From Nostoc sp. XA010 (GTDB taxonomy: Bacteria > Cyanobacteriota > Cyanobacteriia > Cyanobacteriales > Nostocaceae): a stretch of 64,000 nucleotides of DNA. Below are positions 51,562 through 61,900 of the stretch, one piece after another. Positions within the stretch are counted from its first letter, which is position 1; each line of letters begins with the position of its first letter. Location of the stretch: contig NZ_JAIVFX010000001.1 in assembly GCF_020829625.1 (NCBI RefSeq), forward strand, positions 248,001-312,000. The letters run 5' to 3'. The notes under the pieces are model-generated. The model did no database searches and was not told the origin of the DNA. It saw only the letters and a program-made list of their open reading frames with translations. Position numbers and translations under genes: made by a program.

Positions 51562-52788
51562 ATGCTGAAAAACAAGAATGTCCTGGTAGCAGCTATTATC
51601 TGCTTGTGTTTGAGTAATGGAAATAGTGCCTTTGGTAAAAATATTGCTGTTGTTTTATCAAAAATTCATGATGTACAGTCCGTAGTTCCTCAAAGCAAAA
51701 ACGCAGTTGCTAACTTTGAGCAAGGAACCAATCTCTATAAACAAGGAGATTTCAAAGGAGCTGAGGCGGCTTTTCGGAAAGCAATTGAACTAGAACCGAA
51801 CTTTGCCCAAGCTTATATTGCTTTGGCAAATACTCTCGACGATCAAGGTAAACCACAAGAAGCGATCGCACATTATAAAAAAGCCATTAGCCTCGATTCT
51901 AAAAACTCTGGAGCATACTTTAATTTGGGTTTGACTTTAGCAAGACTCAATCAGTTAGAAGCTGCGATCGCACAATATAAAAAAGCTATCAGCCTTGAAC
52001 CAAACTATGCAGACGCTCACTATAACTTAGGAAATGCTCTCTACGCTCAAGGCAAGCCAACAGAAGCAGTCACCGAATATACAGCAGCTATTCGCCTCAA
52101 ACCCAATTATGCGCCAACTTACACCCGTCTGGGAAATGCTCTGTACGATCAAGGTGAGCTAGCACAAGCAGTTACTCACTACAAAAAATCCATTAGCTTT
52201 GATCCCAAGTATGCAGACGCTCACTATTACTTAGGGAACGCCTTGTATGCTCAAGGAAAGCCAGCCGAAGCAATAGCCGAATATACAGCAGCCATTCGCC
52301 TCGATCCAAAAAATCCCGCAGGTTACAACGCTTTGGGAAATACTCTGTACGCTCAAGGCAAACTTGAAGAAGCGATCGCACATTACAAACAAGCCATAAG
52401 CTTCGCTCCTAACTATGCAGACGCTCACTATAATTTAGCAAGTGCTTTTTACGCTCAAGGCAAGCTAACAGAAGCAATCGCTGGCTATACCGAAGCGATT
52501 CGCCTCGATCCCAAACATGCACAAGCTTACACGGGTTTGGGAAATGCGATGGACGATCAAGGTAAACCACAAGAAGCGATCGCACATTACAAAAAAGCCA
52601 TTAGCCTTGTACCCAACGATGCATTCACTTACTATAATCTGGGAATCACTTTAGGAAGAGAACAACAGCTAGAAGAAGCGATCGTTAATCTCAAAAAAGC
52701 CAGAGACTTATTCCAAGCTGAGGAAAATAAAGAGATGGTTGAGCAAGTTGATCAGCTAATCCAAAAAATGAATATCCGAACGAATTGA
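51562..52788 (+). CDS. Secreted TPR protein with ten 34-residue repeats
   Basis: 408 aa. An N-terminal signal peptide (VLVAAIICLCLSNGNSAFG) is followed by about ten near-identical TPRs: AQAYIALANTLDDQGKPQEA, YNLGNALYAQGKPTEAV, and others of the form GNALYDQGELAQAVTHYKKS. DNA copies are also nearly identical (repeated GCTCACTATAACTTAGG-like words at 52015, 52426), showing recent repeat expansion. It ends LFQAEENKEMVEQVDQLIQK. A scaffold in the periplasm is likely. Codirectional with the kinase 166 bp upstream. Confidence 0.85.
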   Translation: MLKNKNVLVAAIICLCLSNGNSAFGKNIAVVLSKIHDVQSVVPQSKNAVANFEQGTNLYKQGDFKGAEAAFRKAIELEPNFAQAYIALANTLDDQGKPQEAIAHYKKAISLDSKNSGAYFNLGLTLARLNQLEAAIAQYKKAISLEPNYADAHYNLGNALYAQGKPTEAVTEYTAAIRLKPNYAPTYTRLGNALYDQGELAQAVTHYKKSISFDPKYADAHYYLGNALYAQGKPAEAIAEYTAAIRLDPKNPAGYNALGNTLYAQGKLEEAIAHYKQAISFAPNYADAHYNLASAFYAQGKLTEAIAGYTEAIRLDPKHAQAYTGLGNAMDDQGKPQEAIAHYKKAISLVPNDAFTYYNLGITLGREQQLEEAIVNLKKARDLFQAEENKEMVEQVDQLIQKMNIRTN

Positions 52789-52796
52789 AGCAGGGT

Positions 52797-52848
52797 GCAG
52801 GGAGCAGAGGGAGCAGGGGGAGAAAAAGCAATGACAAATGACAAATGA
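52797..52848. repeat. STRR arrays providing the cobA-hemD start
   Basis: GCAGGGA/GCAGAGG units (52791-52820) and then ATGACAA, ATGACAA, ATGACTC heptamers at 52831, 52838 and 52845. The third ATG is the start codon of the fusion gene; the first two are in other frames. Confidence 0.8.
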
Positions 52849-54482
52849 CTCAAAAAAAGGGTAAAGTCTACCTCGTAGGTGCTGGGCCTGGAGATGTGGC
52901 ATACCTGACGGTAAAAGCTTACAATCTCTTAGCTGTTGCTCAGGTTTTAGTCTACGATGCCCTGGTAGATGCTCAATTGTTGCAGTGCGTACCACCTGAT
53001 TGTTTGAAGTTGGATGTTGGGAAACGTGGTGGGAAACCTAGTACAACCCAAGCTGAGATTAACAAGTTACTAGTAAAGCATTGCCAGCAAGAGAAACAAG
53101 TTGTACGGCTCAAATCAGGCGATCCGTTAATTTTTGGGCGTTGCACTTCCGAAATTGAAGCGCTGAAAGCATCTGGTTGTGATTTTGAACTAGTACCAGG
53201 AATTTCCTCAGCCCTTGCAGCACCTTTGTTAGCAGGAATTCCCCTTACAGATCCGGTGTTGAGCCGCACTTTTGCAGTGCTTACAGCTCATGAACCAGAA
53301 GTTTTAGACTGGGAGGCACTCTCACGGCTAGAGACATTGGTAATTTTGATGGGAGGGCAACATCTGCCAGAAATTGTACATCAACTGCTGCGACACGGGC
53401 GATCGCACTTAACACCCATTGCCATCATTCGTTGGGCAGGAACTCCTCGCCAACAAATTTGGACAGCGCAACTGGGCAATATTGTAGAACAAACCACCGA
53501 ATTATCCCTTTCTCCAGCAGTAATTGTTATTGGCGAAGTTGTTGGGCTACGGAAGTACTTACAACCTGAGAATATATATTTAGACAAAATTATCAAGCAG
53601 GAGCCTGGAACAAGGCATTCCCAGGTTCTGCCTGTGAACGAGAGTATTTTTATACCCCAACCTATGTTAAGTAACTTCCCCTCATCTAGTCTTCCTCTCA
53701 GTGGCAAAACAATCTTGGTGACACGTTCAGTTGGACAGTCGAGCCAATTTAGCGATCGCCTCATCGCATTAGGTGCAACAGTCATCGAAATGCCTACCTT
53801 AGAAATCGGCCCGCCCTCCTGTTGGGAAGCTTTGGATAATGCGATCGCTCATTTATCTGACTTCGACTGGTTAATTCTTACTTCTACCAATGCCATAGAC
53901 TACTTTTTTGAAAGGCTAAACGCCCAAGGTAAAGATAGCCGTGCCTTAGCAGGCGTTAAAATTGCCGTCGTTGGTGAGAAAACAGCCCATTGTCTAAAAC
54001 AACACTCTCTCCAAGCAGATTTTATCCCCCCCAATTTTATTGCTGATTCTTTAGCGGAAAATTTCCCAGAGGATCTGCATGGTAAAAAGGTTTTATTTCC
54101 CAGAGTTGAAAGCGGCGGCAGAGAAATTTTAGTTAAGGAATTAACTCTCAAGGGAGCAAAGGTGATAGAAGTTGCCGCATATCAATCTTGTTGTCCGAGT
54201 GGTATTCCACCAGAGGCACAGCTAGCTCTCCAAAACCGCAAGATAGATGTGATTACTTTTGCCAGTTCTAAAACTGTGCAATTTTTCTGTCAACTTACTA
54301 ACAAGATATTTTCCAACAACTCTGATCTTAGTCAATTCTTAGAGGGCGTTTGTATTGCCTCTATCGGGCCTCAAACCTCCAAAACCTGTAATTTTTTATT
54401 CAGGCGTGTGGATGTAGAAGCCCAAGAATATACTTTAGATGGTTTAACCCAAGCATTGATAACATGGGGGACAAATTATTAG
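52845..54482 (+). CDS. cobA-hemD: SUMT/uroporphyrinogen-III synthase fusion
   Basis: 545 aa. Residues 1-245 are a SUMT domain (KVYLVGAGPGDVAYLTVKAY, VGKRGGKPSTTQAEINKLLV, VVRLKSGDPLIFGRCTSEIE, VPGISSALAAPLLAGIPLTD). Residues ~285-540 are HemD (LSGKTILVTRSVGQSSQFSD, DWLILTSTNAIDYFFERL, VGEKTAHCLKQHSLQADFIP, KVLFPRVESGGREILVKEL). One protein can thus close uroporphyrinogen III and methylate it. The SUMT half has GRCTSEIEALKASGCDFE in place of the more usual GRGGEE, so methylation may be weaker; cobA at 45262 is the other source. No Shine-Dalgarno is seen; the start is in a heptamer array. A fairly long linker (246-284) separates the domains. Confidence 0.93.
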   Translation: MTQKKGKVYLVGAGPGDVAYLTVKAYNLLAVAQVLVYDALVDAQLLQCVPPDCLKLDVGKRGGKPSTTQAEINKLLVKHCQQEKQVVRLKSGDPLIFGRCTSEIEALKASGCDFELVPGISSALAAPLLAGIPLTDPVLSRTFAVLTAHEPEVLDWEALSRLETLVILMGGQHLPEIVHQLLRHGRSHLTPIAIIRWAGTPRQQIWTAQLGNIVEQTTELSLSPAVIVIGEVVGLRKYLQPENIYLDKIIKQEPGTRHSQVLPVNESIFIPQPMLSNFPSSSLPLSGKTILVTRSVGQSSQFSDRLIALGATVIEMPTLEIGPPSCWEALDNAIAHLSDFDWLILTSTNAIDYFFERLNAQGKDSRALAGVKIAVVGEKTAHCLKQHSLQADFIPPNFIADSLAENFPEDLHGKKVLFPRVESGGREILVKELTLKGAKVIEVAAYQSCCPSGIPPEAQLALQNRKIDVITFASSKTVQFFCQLTNKIFSNNSDLSQFLEGVCIASIGPQTSKTCNFLFRRVDVEAQEYTLDGLTQALITWGTNY

Positions 54483-54484
54483 AT

Positions 54485-54559
54485 GAGGGAGATGAGGGAG
54501 CAGGGGGAGCAGGGGGAGAATAACTAATGACTAATGACTAATGACTAATGACTAATGAC
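54485..54559. repeat. STRR arrays providing the coaE start
   Basis: GAGGGAG/GCAGGGG units are followed by five ATGACTA-type heptamers with ATG at 54527, 54534, 54541, 54548 and 54555. The last is the coaE start; the earlier ones would stop after four codons. Confidence 0.8.
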
Positions 54560-55151
54560 AAAACGTATAATCGGCTTAACTGGCGGTATTGCCACAGGCA
54601 AAACCACTGTCACCAATTATTTGGCTAGCGCTTATAAGCTGCCGATTCTGGATGCAGATATTTATGCTAGAGAGGCAGTATCTTTAGGTTCACCTATTCT
54701 TGGTGCGATCGCTCAACGTTACGGCGAACAAATTTTATTACCAGATGGCAGCCTCAACCGCCAAAAGCTAGGCGAAATTATCTTTAATCGTCAAGATGAA
54801 CGCAACTGGATAGACAATTTGATTCATCCAGATGTGCGCGATCGCTTTGAGCAAGCGATCGCCCTATCTTCCTCACAAACACTGGTGTTAGTAGTGCCTC
54901 TATTATTTGAAGCTGGCATGACTGATTTAGTTACAGAAATTTGGGTAGTGCGTTGTTCACAAGAGCAACAGCTACAAAGATTGATACAACGAAACCATTT
55001 AAATAGAGAGCAGGCACAAGCCAGGATCAACAGCCAACTATCTATCGAAGAAAAAGTGGCTTATGCAGATGTAGTTTTAGATAACTCTTCCACCCTAGAA
55101 GTACTACTGAAGCAAGTAGATGTAGCTCTAAAAACCACAACTAGGGACTAA
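54555..55151 (+). CDS. coaE: Dephospho-CoA kinase
   Basis: 198 aa. P-loop IIGLTGGIATGKTTVTNYLA, CoA-domain LDADIYAREAVS, LNRQKLGEIIFNRQDERNWI and the lid VVRCSQEQQLQRLIQRNHLN are present. It performs the last step of CoA synthesis. No Shine-Dalgarno; the start codon is the final ATG of a heptamer array. Downstream of cobA-hemD by 72 bp and likely co-transcribed unless the repeat acts as a terminator. Confidence 0.93.
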   Translation: MTKRIIGLTGGIATGKTTVTNYLASAYKLPILDADIYAREAVSLGSPILGAIAQRYGEQILLPDGSLNRQKLGEIIFNRQDERNWIDNLIHPDVRDRFEQAIALSSSQTLVLVVPLLFEAGMTDLVTEIWVVRCSQEQQLQRLIQRNHLNREQAQARINSQLSIEEKVAYADVVLDNSSTLEVLLKQVDVALKTTTRD

Positions 55152-55801
55152 ATACTATTTATATTGAAAAATATACATAGAATACATTCTCAAAATATAA
55201 AAGGTTTATAAAATAAATATTATTTAGTTAAGTAAAAAATCCTCCTATCTAACCCAGATTTGTAAAATAATTCGGTGGTTTTACAGTTGAAGCTGTGGTT
55301 TATAGTAATGTAAATTTAAATGGTTAATTACTAAATAACTGCTATAAACCTCTGATATTATACTGGATAATATGATTGTAATGATGTTCAAAGTTCAAGG
55401 TAGAAAGTAATCAATAGTTGATTTTTACCTGATATATGCAAAATCATGAATGATTTGAAAGGGTTACTGAGCAAAAAATATCATTGGCTAAAAATTAAAA
55501 AATATTAATAACTAATAATTAAGATTTAAGAAAACTTAATTGGAAATCATTCCTTCTAATTTACAATTATTTTTCTAAGTACCTTGTCAACGAGCTGCTT
55601 GTAATTTATTTTTTGCTACTTGTGGGTGCAGGCACTTAATTAGACATTGGGTGATGTATTGGCTTTACTAGCTGTCAATGCGGTTGATTCCTAACTAGAT
55701 TTTTCACCTGTTCGATTCTGGATTGGTGATTGAAAGGAATTGAGATTCACCTAGAGTCCAGAACTCTTCGTTATAGATTTCTTCTTGGGGAAAACTCACT
55801 T
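55152..55801. other. A/T-rich intergenic region
   Basis: About 650 bp after coaE. It is very A/T-rich, with no repeats or RNA genes that I recognise. An in-frame start at 55730 exists for the next gene, but the later ATG is preferred. Confidence 0.4.
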
Positions 55802-56128
55802 ATGTCTTTGATCAGGACAAGTATGAACTTAAGTTTTAGTTTTTTAAGTAAGTTAGCCCTAGTTAACTTTCCAGCAAACGAATTAAAACAGAAGCATAAA
55901 GTACACGATTATAGCCGACTAGTTTCTGGAAGCGACTACGTATTTGAGCGCCTCAATGAAGGAACAATCGGGTATATGACTGGAAGTGGGACAGGGATTA
56001 AAGCCTCCGATCGCATTATTTTACAAGAAGGTTGTGAATTTTATCAATATCAAGTTGAGGAAGTTGATTATTACTCAGATCCATCCGATATGTGGATAGC
56101 TTTACTCAAGCAAGTGCTGATTGACTAA
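55802..56128 (+). CDS. Conserved hypothetical protein
   Basis: 108 aa from ATG 55802 (MSLIRTSMNLSFSFLSKLAL). After a weak hydrophobic N-terminus, the main body DYSRLVSGSDYVFERLNEGT, IGYMTGSGTGIKASDRIILQ and YQYQVEEVDYYSDPSDMWIA looks like a small beta-rich domain. I do not recognise it as a named family; similar small proteins occur in Nostoc-type genomes. Monocistronic. Confidence 0.55.
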   Translation: MSLIRTSMNLSFSFLSKLALVNFPANELKQKHKVHDYSRLVSGSDYVFERLNEGTIGYMTGSGTGIKASDRIILQEGCEFYQYQVEEVDYYSDPSDMWIALLKQVLID

Positions 56129-56262
56129 ATATTAAAGTCAAGATAATTTATAATTTAAATTTTGTTCAACGCTAATTGGTTTAATATTCCTTAATATGGA
56201 TTAACAGAAAAAGTTCTACGCCGCATTCCAGAACTTTTACCCAATAAAGTAAGTTACTTATT

Positions 56263-56628
56263 TTAATTAGATAAAGTCGAATTAAGCCGTTGAAGAAACT
56301 CAATATTCAAATCTAGCTTTTCTCCTAACCATAAAGAATGAACTGCGTGGTCAGCCACAGCATCGCCTGTCTCAGGGTGGACGAGAATATCCAATCCCTC
56401 ACGATTAAGCATTAACCAGGGAACAACTTTATCAAATTGATTCGGTAAAAAAGCAACTTGATACATTCCTTTTGGGTGGGGCCCGATGGGCTTGTCAAAC
56501 CAGCGTCCGAGTTGCACGTTAAACCTAGCACCCAATCCTTCACGTACACGCGCAGCTATATCCCGACTGGCGGGATCGAAGTAAACATGAGCATGAAAAC
56601 CAGTGATCTTGATAGTATCTTCTTCCAT
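56263..56628 (-). CDS. DOPA 4,5-dioxygenase family protein
   Basis: 121 aa from ATG 56628 (MEEDTIKITGFHAHVYFDPA). Metal-ligand His residues fit the family: GFHAHVYFD, KPIGPHPKGMYQVAF and DILVHPETGDAVADHAVHSL. Plant-fungal relatives open dihydroxyphenyl rings (betalain); bacterial ones act on small catechols. A longer frame up to 56781 would add 51 basic residues without family support. It is 24 bp or so from the universal stress gene on the same strand but that gene's stop is upstream of the longer start, so a joint transcript is possible. Confidence 0.8.
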   Translation of the reverse strand: MEEDTIKITGFHAHVYFDPASRDIAARVREGLGARFNVQLGRWFDKPIGPHPKGMYQVAFLPNQFDKVVPWLMLNREGLDILVHPETGDAVADHAVHSLWLGEKLDLNIEFLQRLNSTLSN

Positions 56629-56805
56629 AGATCCACTTTTCGTTCTCAACTCTAATTTTGGGTAGCAGACTTTTTCTTTTTCACTGAAAAAGCGATGTCT
56701 ACGCTTAATTTTAGCCCAATACCGTGCGGTTAAAGATTGGTTGTGGAGATTCAAGGAAGTAGGTAGGCGAGAATAAACCAAATTCAGAGTTTGGCTCGCT
56801 CAGAT

Positions 56806-57339
56806 TTATGCAATATTACTAGTAGTTTCTTTGACAACTTCATGTGTTTTAGGAGCAACTGAAAGATGCACAACATGCACCGTACAAGGAGCATGGTGAA
56901 GAACATAGTTACTCACACTACCGAGAAATAGTTCCATCAGCCCAGAACGACCTCGACGCCCCATTACAATTAGGTCAGCATTATAACTATGAGCAAAATC
57001 ACAAATGATGCGGCCAGGATTACCAATATTTTGTGTAAATTCAGTAGTTATACCTGCTGCGGTAGCTTGGGCACAGAAAGATTGTAACATCTGGATTCCT
57101 AAGTTTTTAAAGGTATCCCACTGGTTTTGGTATAACTCGAAGCTTTGACTGCTCAATCCTGGATAGTAGTCAAAATGAGACAGCATAGGTACGTAAGGAC
57201 TACCCTCTTCTTCGGGAGACAAGACATGCACTAGCATTAAGCTAGCTTGTGTTAACTTTGCTAAACCCAAGGCTTCCTCAAAAACCTGTTGCCCTATTTC
57301 CGAACGATCTAATGCAACTAAAATCTTTTTAAACATCAT
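56806..57339 (-). CDS. Universal stress protein (UspA family)
   Basis: 177 aa. N-terminal KKILVALDRSEIGQQVFEEA and the nucleotide site G-x2-G-x9-G-S in MGRRGRSGLMELFLGSVSNY fit an ATP-binding Usp. The region CTVHVVHL closes the fold. An insertion at residues ~45-75 (EEGSPYVPMLSHFDYYPGLS) is longer than in short UspA. Role in stress adaptation is inferred from the family. The gene follows a long upstream region. Confidence 0.9.
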   Translation of the reverse strand: MMFKKILVALDRSEIGQQVFEEALGLAKLTQASLMLVHVLSPEEEGSPYVPMLSHFDYYPGLSSQSFELYQNQWDTFKNLGIQMLQSFCAQATAAGITTEFTQNIGNPGRIICDFAHSYNADLIVMGRRGRSGLMELFLGSVSNYVLHHAPCTVHVVHLSVAPKTHEVVKETTSNIA

Positions 57340-57967
57340 AATAGACCTCCGATTTCATTGGTAAATGGTCTTTACTGTTTCTGGTTTCCAAATGCTGGAT
57401 TGTCAAAAATGACTAATCCCTCAACTATGTTTCGTGACTTGTGAATTTTAAATTTCTTAAAGGTTTTCACCCTATATTTATGTTTATAGCAAAACAATTT
57501 GAGGAACGTGTGAAGAAGACATTTATCTTTAATTACTAGGAGAAACATGTTTTATACAATACATTGTTGCCTAAGTATTGAGTTCGGGCAGATTTTCATA
57601 CCTTCGCTTTCACAAATATCACACGGCATTTGCCGCTTTACTAGAGCGTGTCATTAAATACGTATGAATTTTGACACGCCGCTATGCATTCCAATTTAAA
57701 GATTTTTATTACTAATTGATGTATTCGGAGACTATTGTTGATTAAAAGTTTTTACCCTCATAACTGTATTGACAACCTATTCAAGTAGTTTAGTATTAGT
57801 GGATTAATTCATAATTAATAGATTGCGCGTAGTTTCTAATTAGTATTAATAAGCCACTATATGATAGTCTAATGGTTAAAATAATTTTTCTAGGCTCTTG
57901 TAATCTCAAAGTTTATAAGTTCCGAATCTAATGTACAGTCTTTCGTAAGTGGTATTGAGGAAAAAAC
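57340..57967. other. 628-bp divergent intergenic region
   Basis: Contains an 8-bp inverted repeat GCGTGTCA (57646-57653) / TGACACGC (57672-57679) around an ATACGTAT palindrome, possibly a regulator or REP-like site. Otherwise A/T-rich with no gene. Confidence 0.45.
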
Positions 57968-58573
57968 GTGGAATTTCAGAAGTTATTGTATATTTTTACT
58001 CTAGTAAAGATTGCTACGTTTGCTCTGGGTATACCTGTATTTGCTCAAATCGCGCAGACTCCCTCCAATTCTTCACAGTCGAGTTGTCGTGCAACTAAAG
58101 TAGATACTGCAATTTTCAAAGAACCTTCAACATCATCCAGCGCTATCAGAATATTGCCGGCAAAAACGAACATTGCTTTAGCATATATACCAGCTAGTGG
58201 AGATAGATTTGTCAGAATTAAATCTCCGACTTCAGGGTTTATTCAAACTGCTGTGCTGAGGTTTTGTCAGGCGAATAACAACATGAGTAAACCTACTATT
58301 GGCAGTGCATGTCGGCAAATTGTACAACCTGTAACTCTACGTGGTCAACCAAGTATAAAAGGAGCTTTTATTACAACACTTAATTCTAATACAATCGTGT
58401 TTGTGAACTTGGTTACAGGTAATATAGTTAAATCATACAAATCTGAAAATTATATTTGGGTAGAAATCGACCTTGCCAGAAGTTTCCCTGGAGAGTTATC
58501 CGGTAATGGTTGGATAGCCAATACTGACTTAGTAAATACTCCCGGATTAAGCAATCTGGCTTATTGTAGCTAG
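57968..58573 (+). CDS. Secreted SH3-like domain protein
   Basis: 201 aa with a GTG start (GAGG box eight bases upstream). The signal peptide ends near GIPVFAQIAQ. Two SH3-like modules: ATKVDTAIFKEPSTSSSAIR, AYIPASGDRFVRIKSPTSGF and the second GSACRQIVQPVTLRGQPSIK with YIWVEIDLARSF. Cysteines (SSCRATK, RFCQANN, SACRQIV, AYCS) probably form disulfides. Such proteins bind wall polymers or other proteins outside the cytoplasm. Confidence 0.75.
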   Translation: MEFQKLLYIFTLVKIATFALGIPVFAQIAQTPSNSSQSSCRATKVDTAIFKEPSTSSSAIRILPAKTNIALAYIPASGDRFVRIKSPTSGFIQTAVLRFCQANNNMSKPTIGSACRQIVQPVTLRGQPSIKGAFITTLNSNTIVFVNLVTGNIVKSYKSENYIWVEIDLARSFPGELSGNGWIANTDLVNTPGLSNLAYCS

Positions 58574-58929
58574 TAGCTTATTTCGTTCAATCTTGCCACC
58601 CGGTTATTTTTCCATGCACTAGGGGTAACCGTTCAGCTTCCAACCCTATCTACGAGACTCTACCCAAACACAGAGGTTGTGCAATTTTAACCAACCTCGC
58701 CATAGTAGTTGAATACCAATGGGTGTTTACTTCGATGTTCTAGGTAGCCGCGAAGACGGGCGATGCTAACGCAACCAAGCACCCAACCAACTGTTAGCAG
58801 CTTGGGTAGTTTGGGAGATTTAGCTTTTAAAATCCCAATTTGTTGGGGATTAAGAATTTCAATTGCGGAGGTTGAGGGCTGGGTGCGGTGGAGATAAGCT
58901 TTTTTCTCTCCCCCTGCCCCCTGCTATGA
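58574..58929. other. Intergenic region with STRR, 3' of the giant kinase
   Basis: 356 bp between two convergent genes. CCCCCTGCCCCCTGC heptamer-like units lie at 58909-58924. No RNA or gene recognised. Confidence 0.45.
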
Positions 58930-61900
58930 TTAACGGTATAGCCAAACACGCAATAGTGAAAGCAGTTGTTCAGTATCTACAGGTTTTGTGATGTAGTCTG
59001 ATGCGCCGGCTTCAATACACTTTTCGCGATCGCCTTGCATGGCTTTAGCGGTCAGTGCAATAATCGGCAAAGATTTAAATAGCTCGTTTTGGCGGATTAA
59101 GCGTGTTGTTTCGTAACCATCCATTTCTGGCATCATTACGTCCATCAAAACTACATCAATATCTGGTGTACTTTCCAATAGGCTAATCCCCTCGCTGCCG
59201 TTCTCAGCATATAAAACCTGGATTTGATAACGCTCCAACATACTGGTAAGGGCGAAGATATTACGCATATCGTCGTCTACAATTAGCGCTTTCTTGCCAG
59301 CGAGTAAGTAGTCTATAGAATGTAGTTGTTCAAGTATTTGTCGTTTGGGTGCTGGTAAATTTGCTTGGACTCGGTGTAAAAATAATGCTGTTTCATCGAG
59401 GAGACGTTCGGGCGATCGCACATCTTTAATGATGATTGTTTCGGCAATCCGTCTAAGTTCCGTTTCTTGAGCTTTGCTAATTTCTCTACCTGTGTAGACA
59501 ATAATTGGTAAAGTTTTACCGTGAGGTAGAAGCTTTATCTGCTCGATAAGTTCAAACCCAGTCATGTCGGGTAGCCCTAAATCGAGAACGAGGCAATCAA
59601 AATGCTGGGAACGAATAGCTTCTAAAGCTGCTGCACCAGTGCCCACAGCAATGGTAGCAACATCGCTGTTGCCAATCAGCTCAACAATACTAAGCCGTTG
59701 AGTGTCGTCGTCTTCGACTACTAACAAATTTTTCACCTGGCGTTCAACAAAACCTTTAATTTTGCCCAACGCTTCGGATATTGTCTCGCTGGTTAAGGGC
59801 TTTTGCAGATATGCGATCGCTCCTAGTTGTAAACCGCGCTGTCTTCCTTCCTCAACGGTCATAATATGTACAGGAATGTGACGCGTATTCGGGTCATGCT
59901 TCAGACGATCTAATACAGTCCAACCATCCATTTCTGGCAACCTGATATCTAGCAAAATGGCTGAAGGCTGGAATTGCTGCGCTAACATCAAACCTGTACT
60001 GCCTGTTTGGGCAGTGATCACCTTGAATCCGTGCTGTTGTGCCATCTCTAGCAGGATACGCGCAAAATTAATGTCATCCTCAACAATTAGTAACACGCGA
60101 TCGCCTCTTTCAATAACAGCGCGATCGTCATTTAGGAGTGCTAAGTGGGGAGTGAGGAGTGAGGAGTGGGTAGAGACGCGATTAATCGCGTCTCTAGATT
60201 GTGTTGATGTTGACTCAGGACTCAGCACTCGGAACGGGCTAAACGCCCCGCTATCGCTAACAGAACTCAATTGGGGGAAGTAAAATGTAAAGGTGCTACC
60301 TTGACCGGGTTGACTGATTAGTTTAATTTCGCCGCCGAAGAGACGGGCAATTTCACGGCTAATTGATAAGCCCAATCCGGTACCGCCGTATCTGCGACTG
60401 GTAGAGCCATCGGCTTGCTGAAATGCCTCGAAAATCACTTTTTGCTTGTCGGGGGCAATGCCAATGCCTGTATCGCTAACTGAGAAGGCGATGACAATCT
60501 GGGCGCGATTTAAAGTTTCCTGGTCTTTGCTCCATCCCTGCTTCGCCACCGCAATCTGTAAGCGTACCTCCCCTTTTTCTGTAAATTTAAAAGCGTTGGA
60601 GAGGAGATTTTTCAACACCTGTTGTAAGCGTTTGACATCTGTATAGATGGTTGTGGGCAATTCGGGAGCCAATTCAATTGTGAAAGCAAGTGCTTTGCTC
60701 TGAGCGATTTGTCGGAAGGTGCGCTCAATCTGCTCGCCCAATTCTGTCAATGGCATTTGAGTCATGTCAATCGACATAGTTCCAGATTCAATTTTGGCGA
60801 GATCCAGAATGTCATTGATTAACGCCAACAAATCATTACCTGCTGAGTAAATTGTTTGGCTGTATTCGACTTGCTTGTTGGTAAGATTGCGATCAATGTT
60901 ATCTGACAACAACTTCGCCAAAATCAACAAGCTGTTTAGCGGTGTCCGCAGTTCATGGGACATGTTGGCAAGAAACTCAGACTTGTATTTTGAAGAAAGG
61001 GCGAGTTGTTCAGCCTTGTCTTCCAAAGAGAGCCTTGCTTGTTCGATTTCCCGGTTTTTGCGCTCGACTTCTTTCTTTTGGATCGCCAACAACTCTGCCT
61101 TTTCTTCTAACTCGGCGTTGGTTTGTTGCAGTTCCTCTTGTTGTCCTTTGAGTAAATCTTCAGAGGTTTTGAGTGATTGGGCTTGTTGTTCTAGGCGCTT
61201 GTTGGTTTCCCGGAGTTCATTTTGCTGGGTTTGGAGTTCTTCAGCCAAAGATTGCGACTGCTTGAGTAATTCTTCAGTTCGCATGGATGCTGCGATCGTG
61301 TTGAGAACGATCGCTATACTTTCGGTAAGTTGGTCGAAGAATGTCAGATGAATTTCGCTAAAGCGGCGGAAGGAGGCTAATTCTATGACTGCTGTCACCT
61401 GTCCTTCAAAGAGTACAGGTAACACCACGGCATTAAGTGGAGACGATTCTCCTAAACCAGAGGCAATTCTGACATAATCAGTTGGTACATCTGTCAACAG
61501 TATTCGCTCTTTTTCTAAAGCGCATTGTCCCACCAAACCTTCACCCAAGTGGAAGCGGTTAGCCAAATGTCTGCGTTCGCGGTAAGCGTAGCTACTAATT
61601 AATTTCAAATACGGTATATTTTCCCCAGACTCCATCAGGAAGAATACGCCGTGTTGCGCTCCTACTAAAGGTGCTAGTTCTGAGAGAATTAATTTAGATA
61701 CGGTTTCTAAGTCTCGCTGACCTTGCAACATTCGGGTAAACTTAGCCAGGTTAGTTTTCAACCAGTCTTGCTCAGTATTTTTCTGCGTTGTCTCGCGCAG
61801 ATTAGCAATCATCTGGTTGATGTTGTCTTTGAGTATCGCAACTTCCCCTAGTGCTTCGACGGCAATTGAACGAGTTAAATCACCTTTAGTTACAGCTGTA

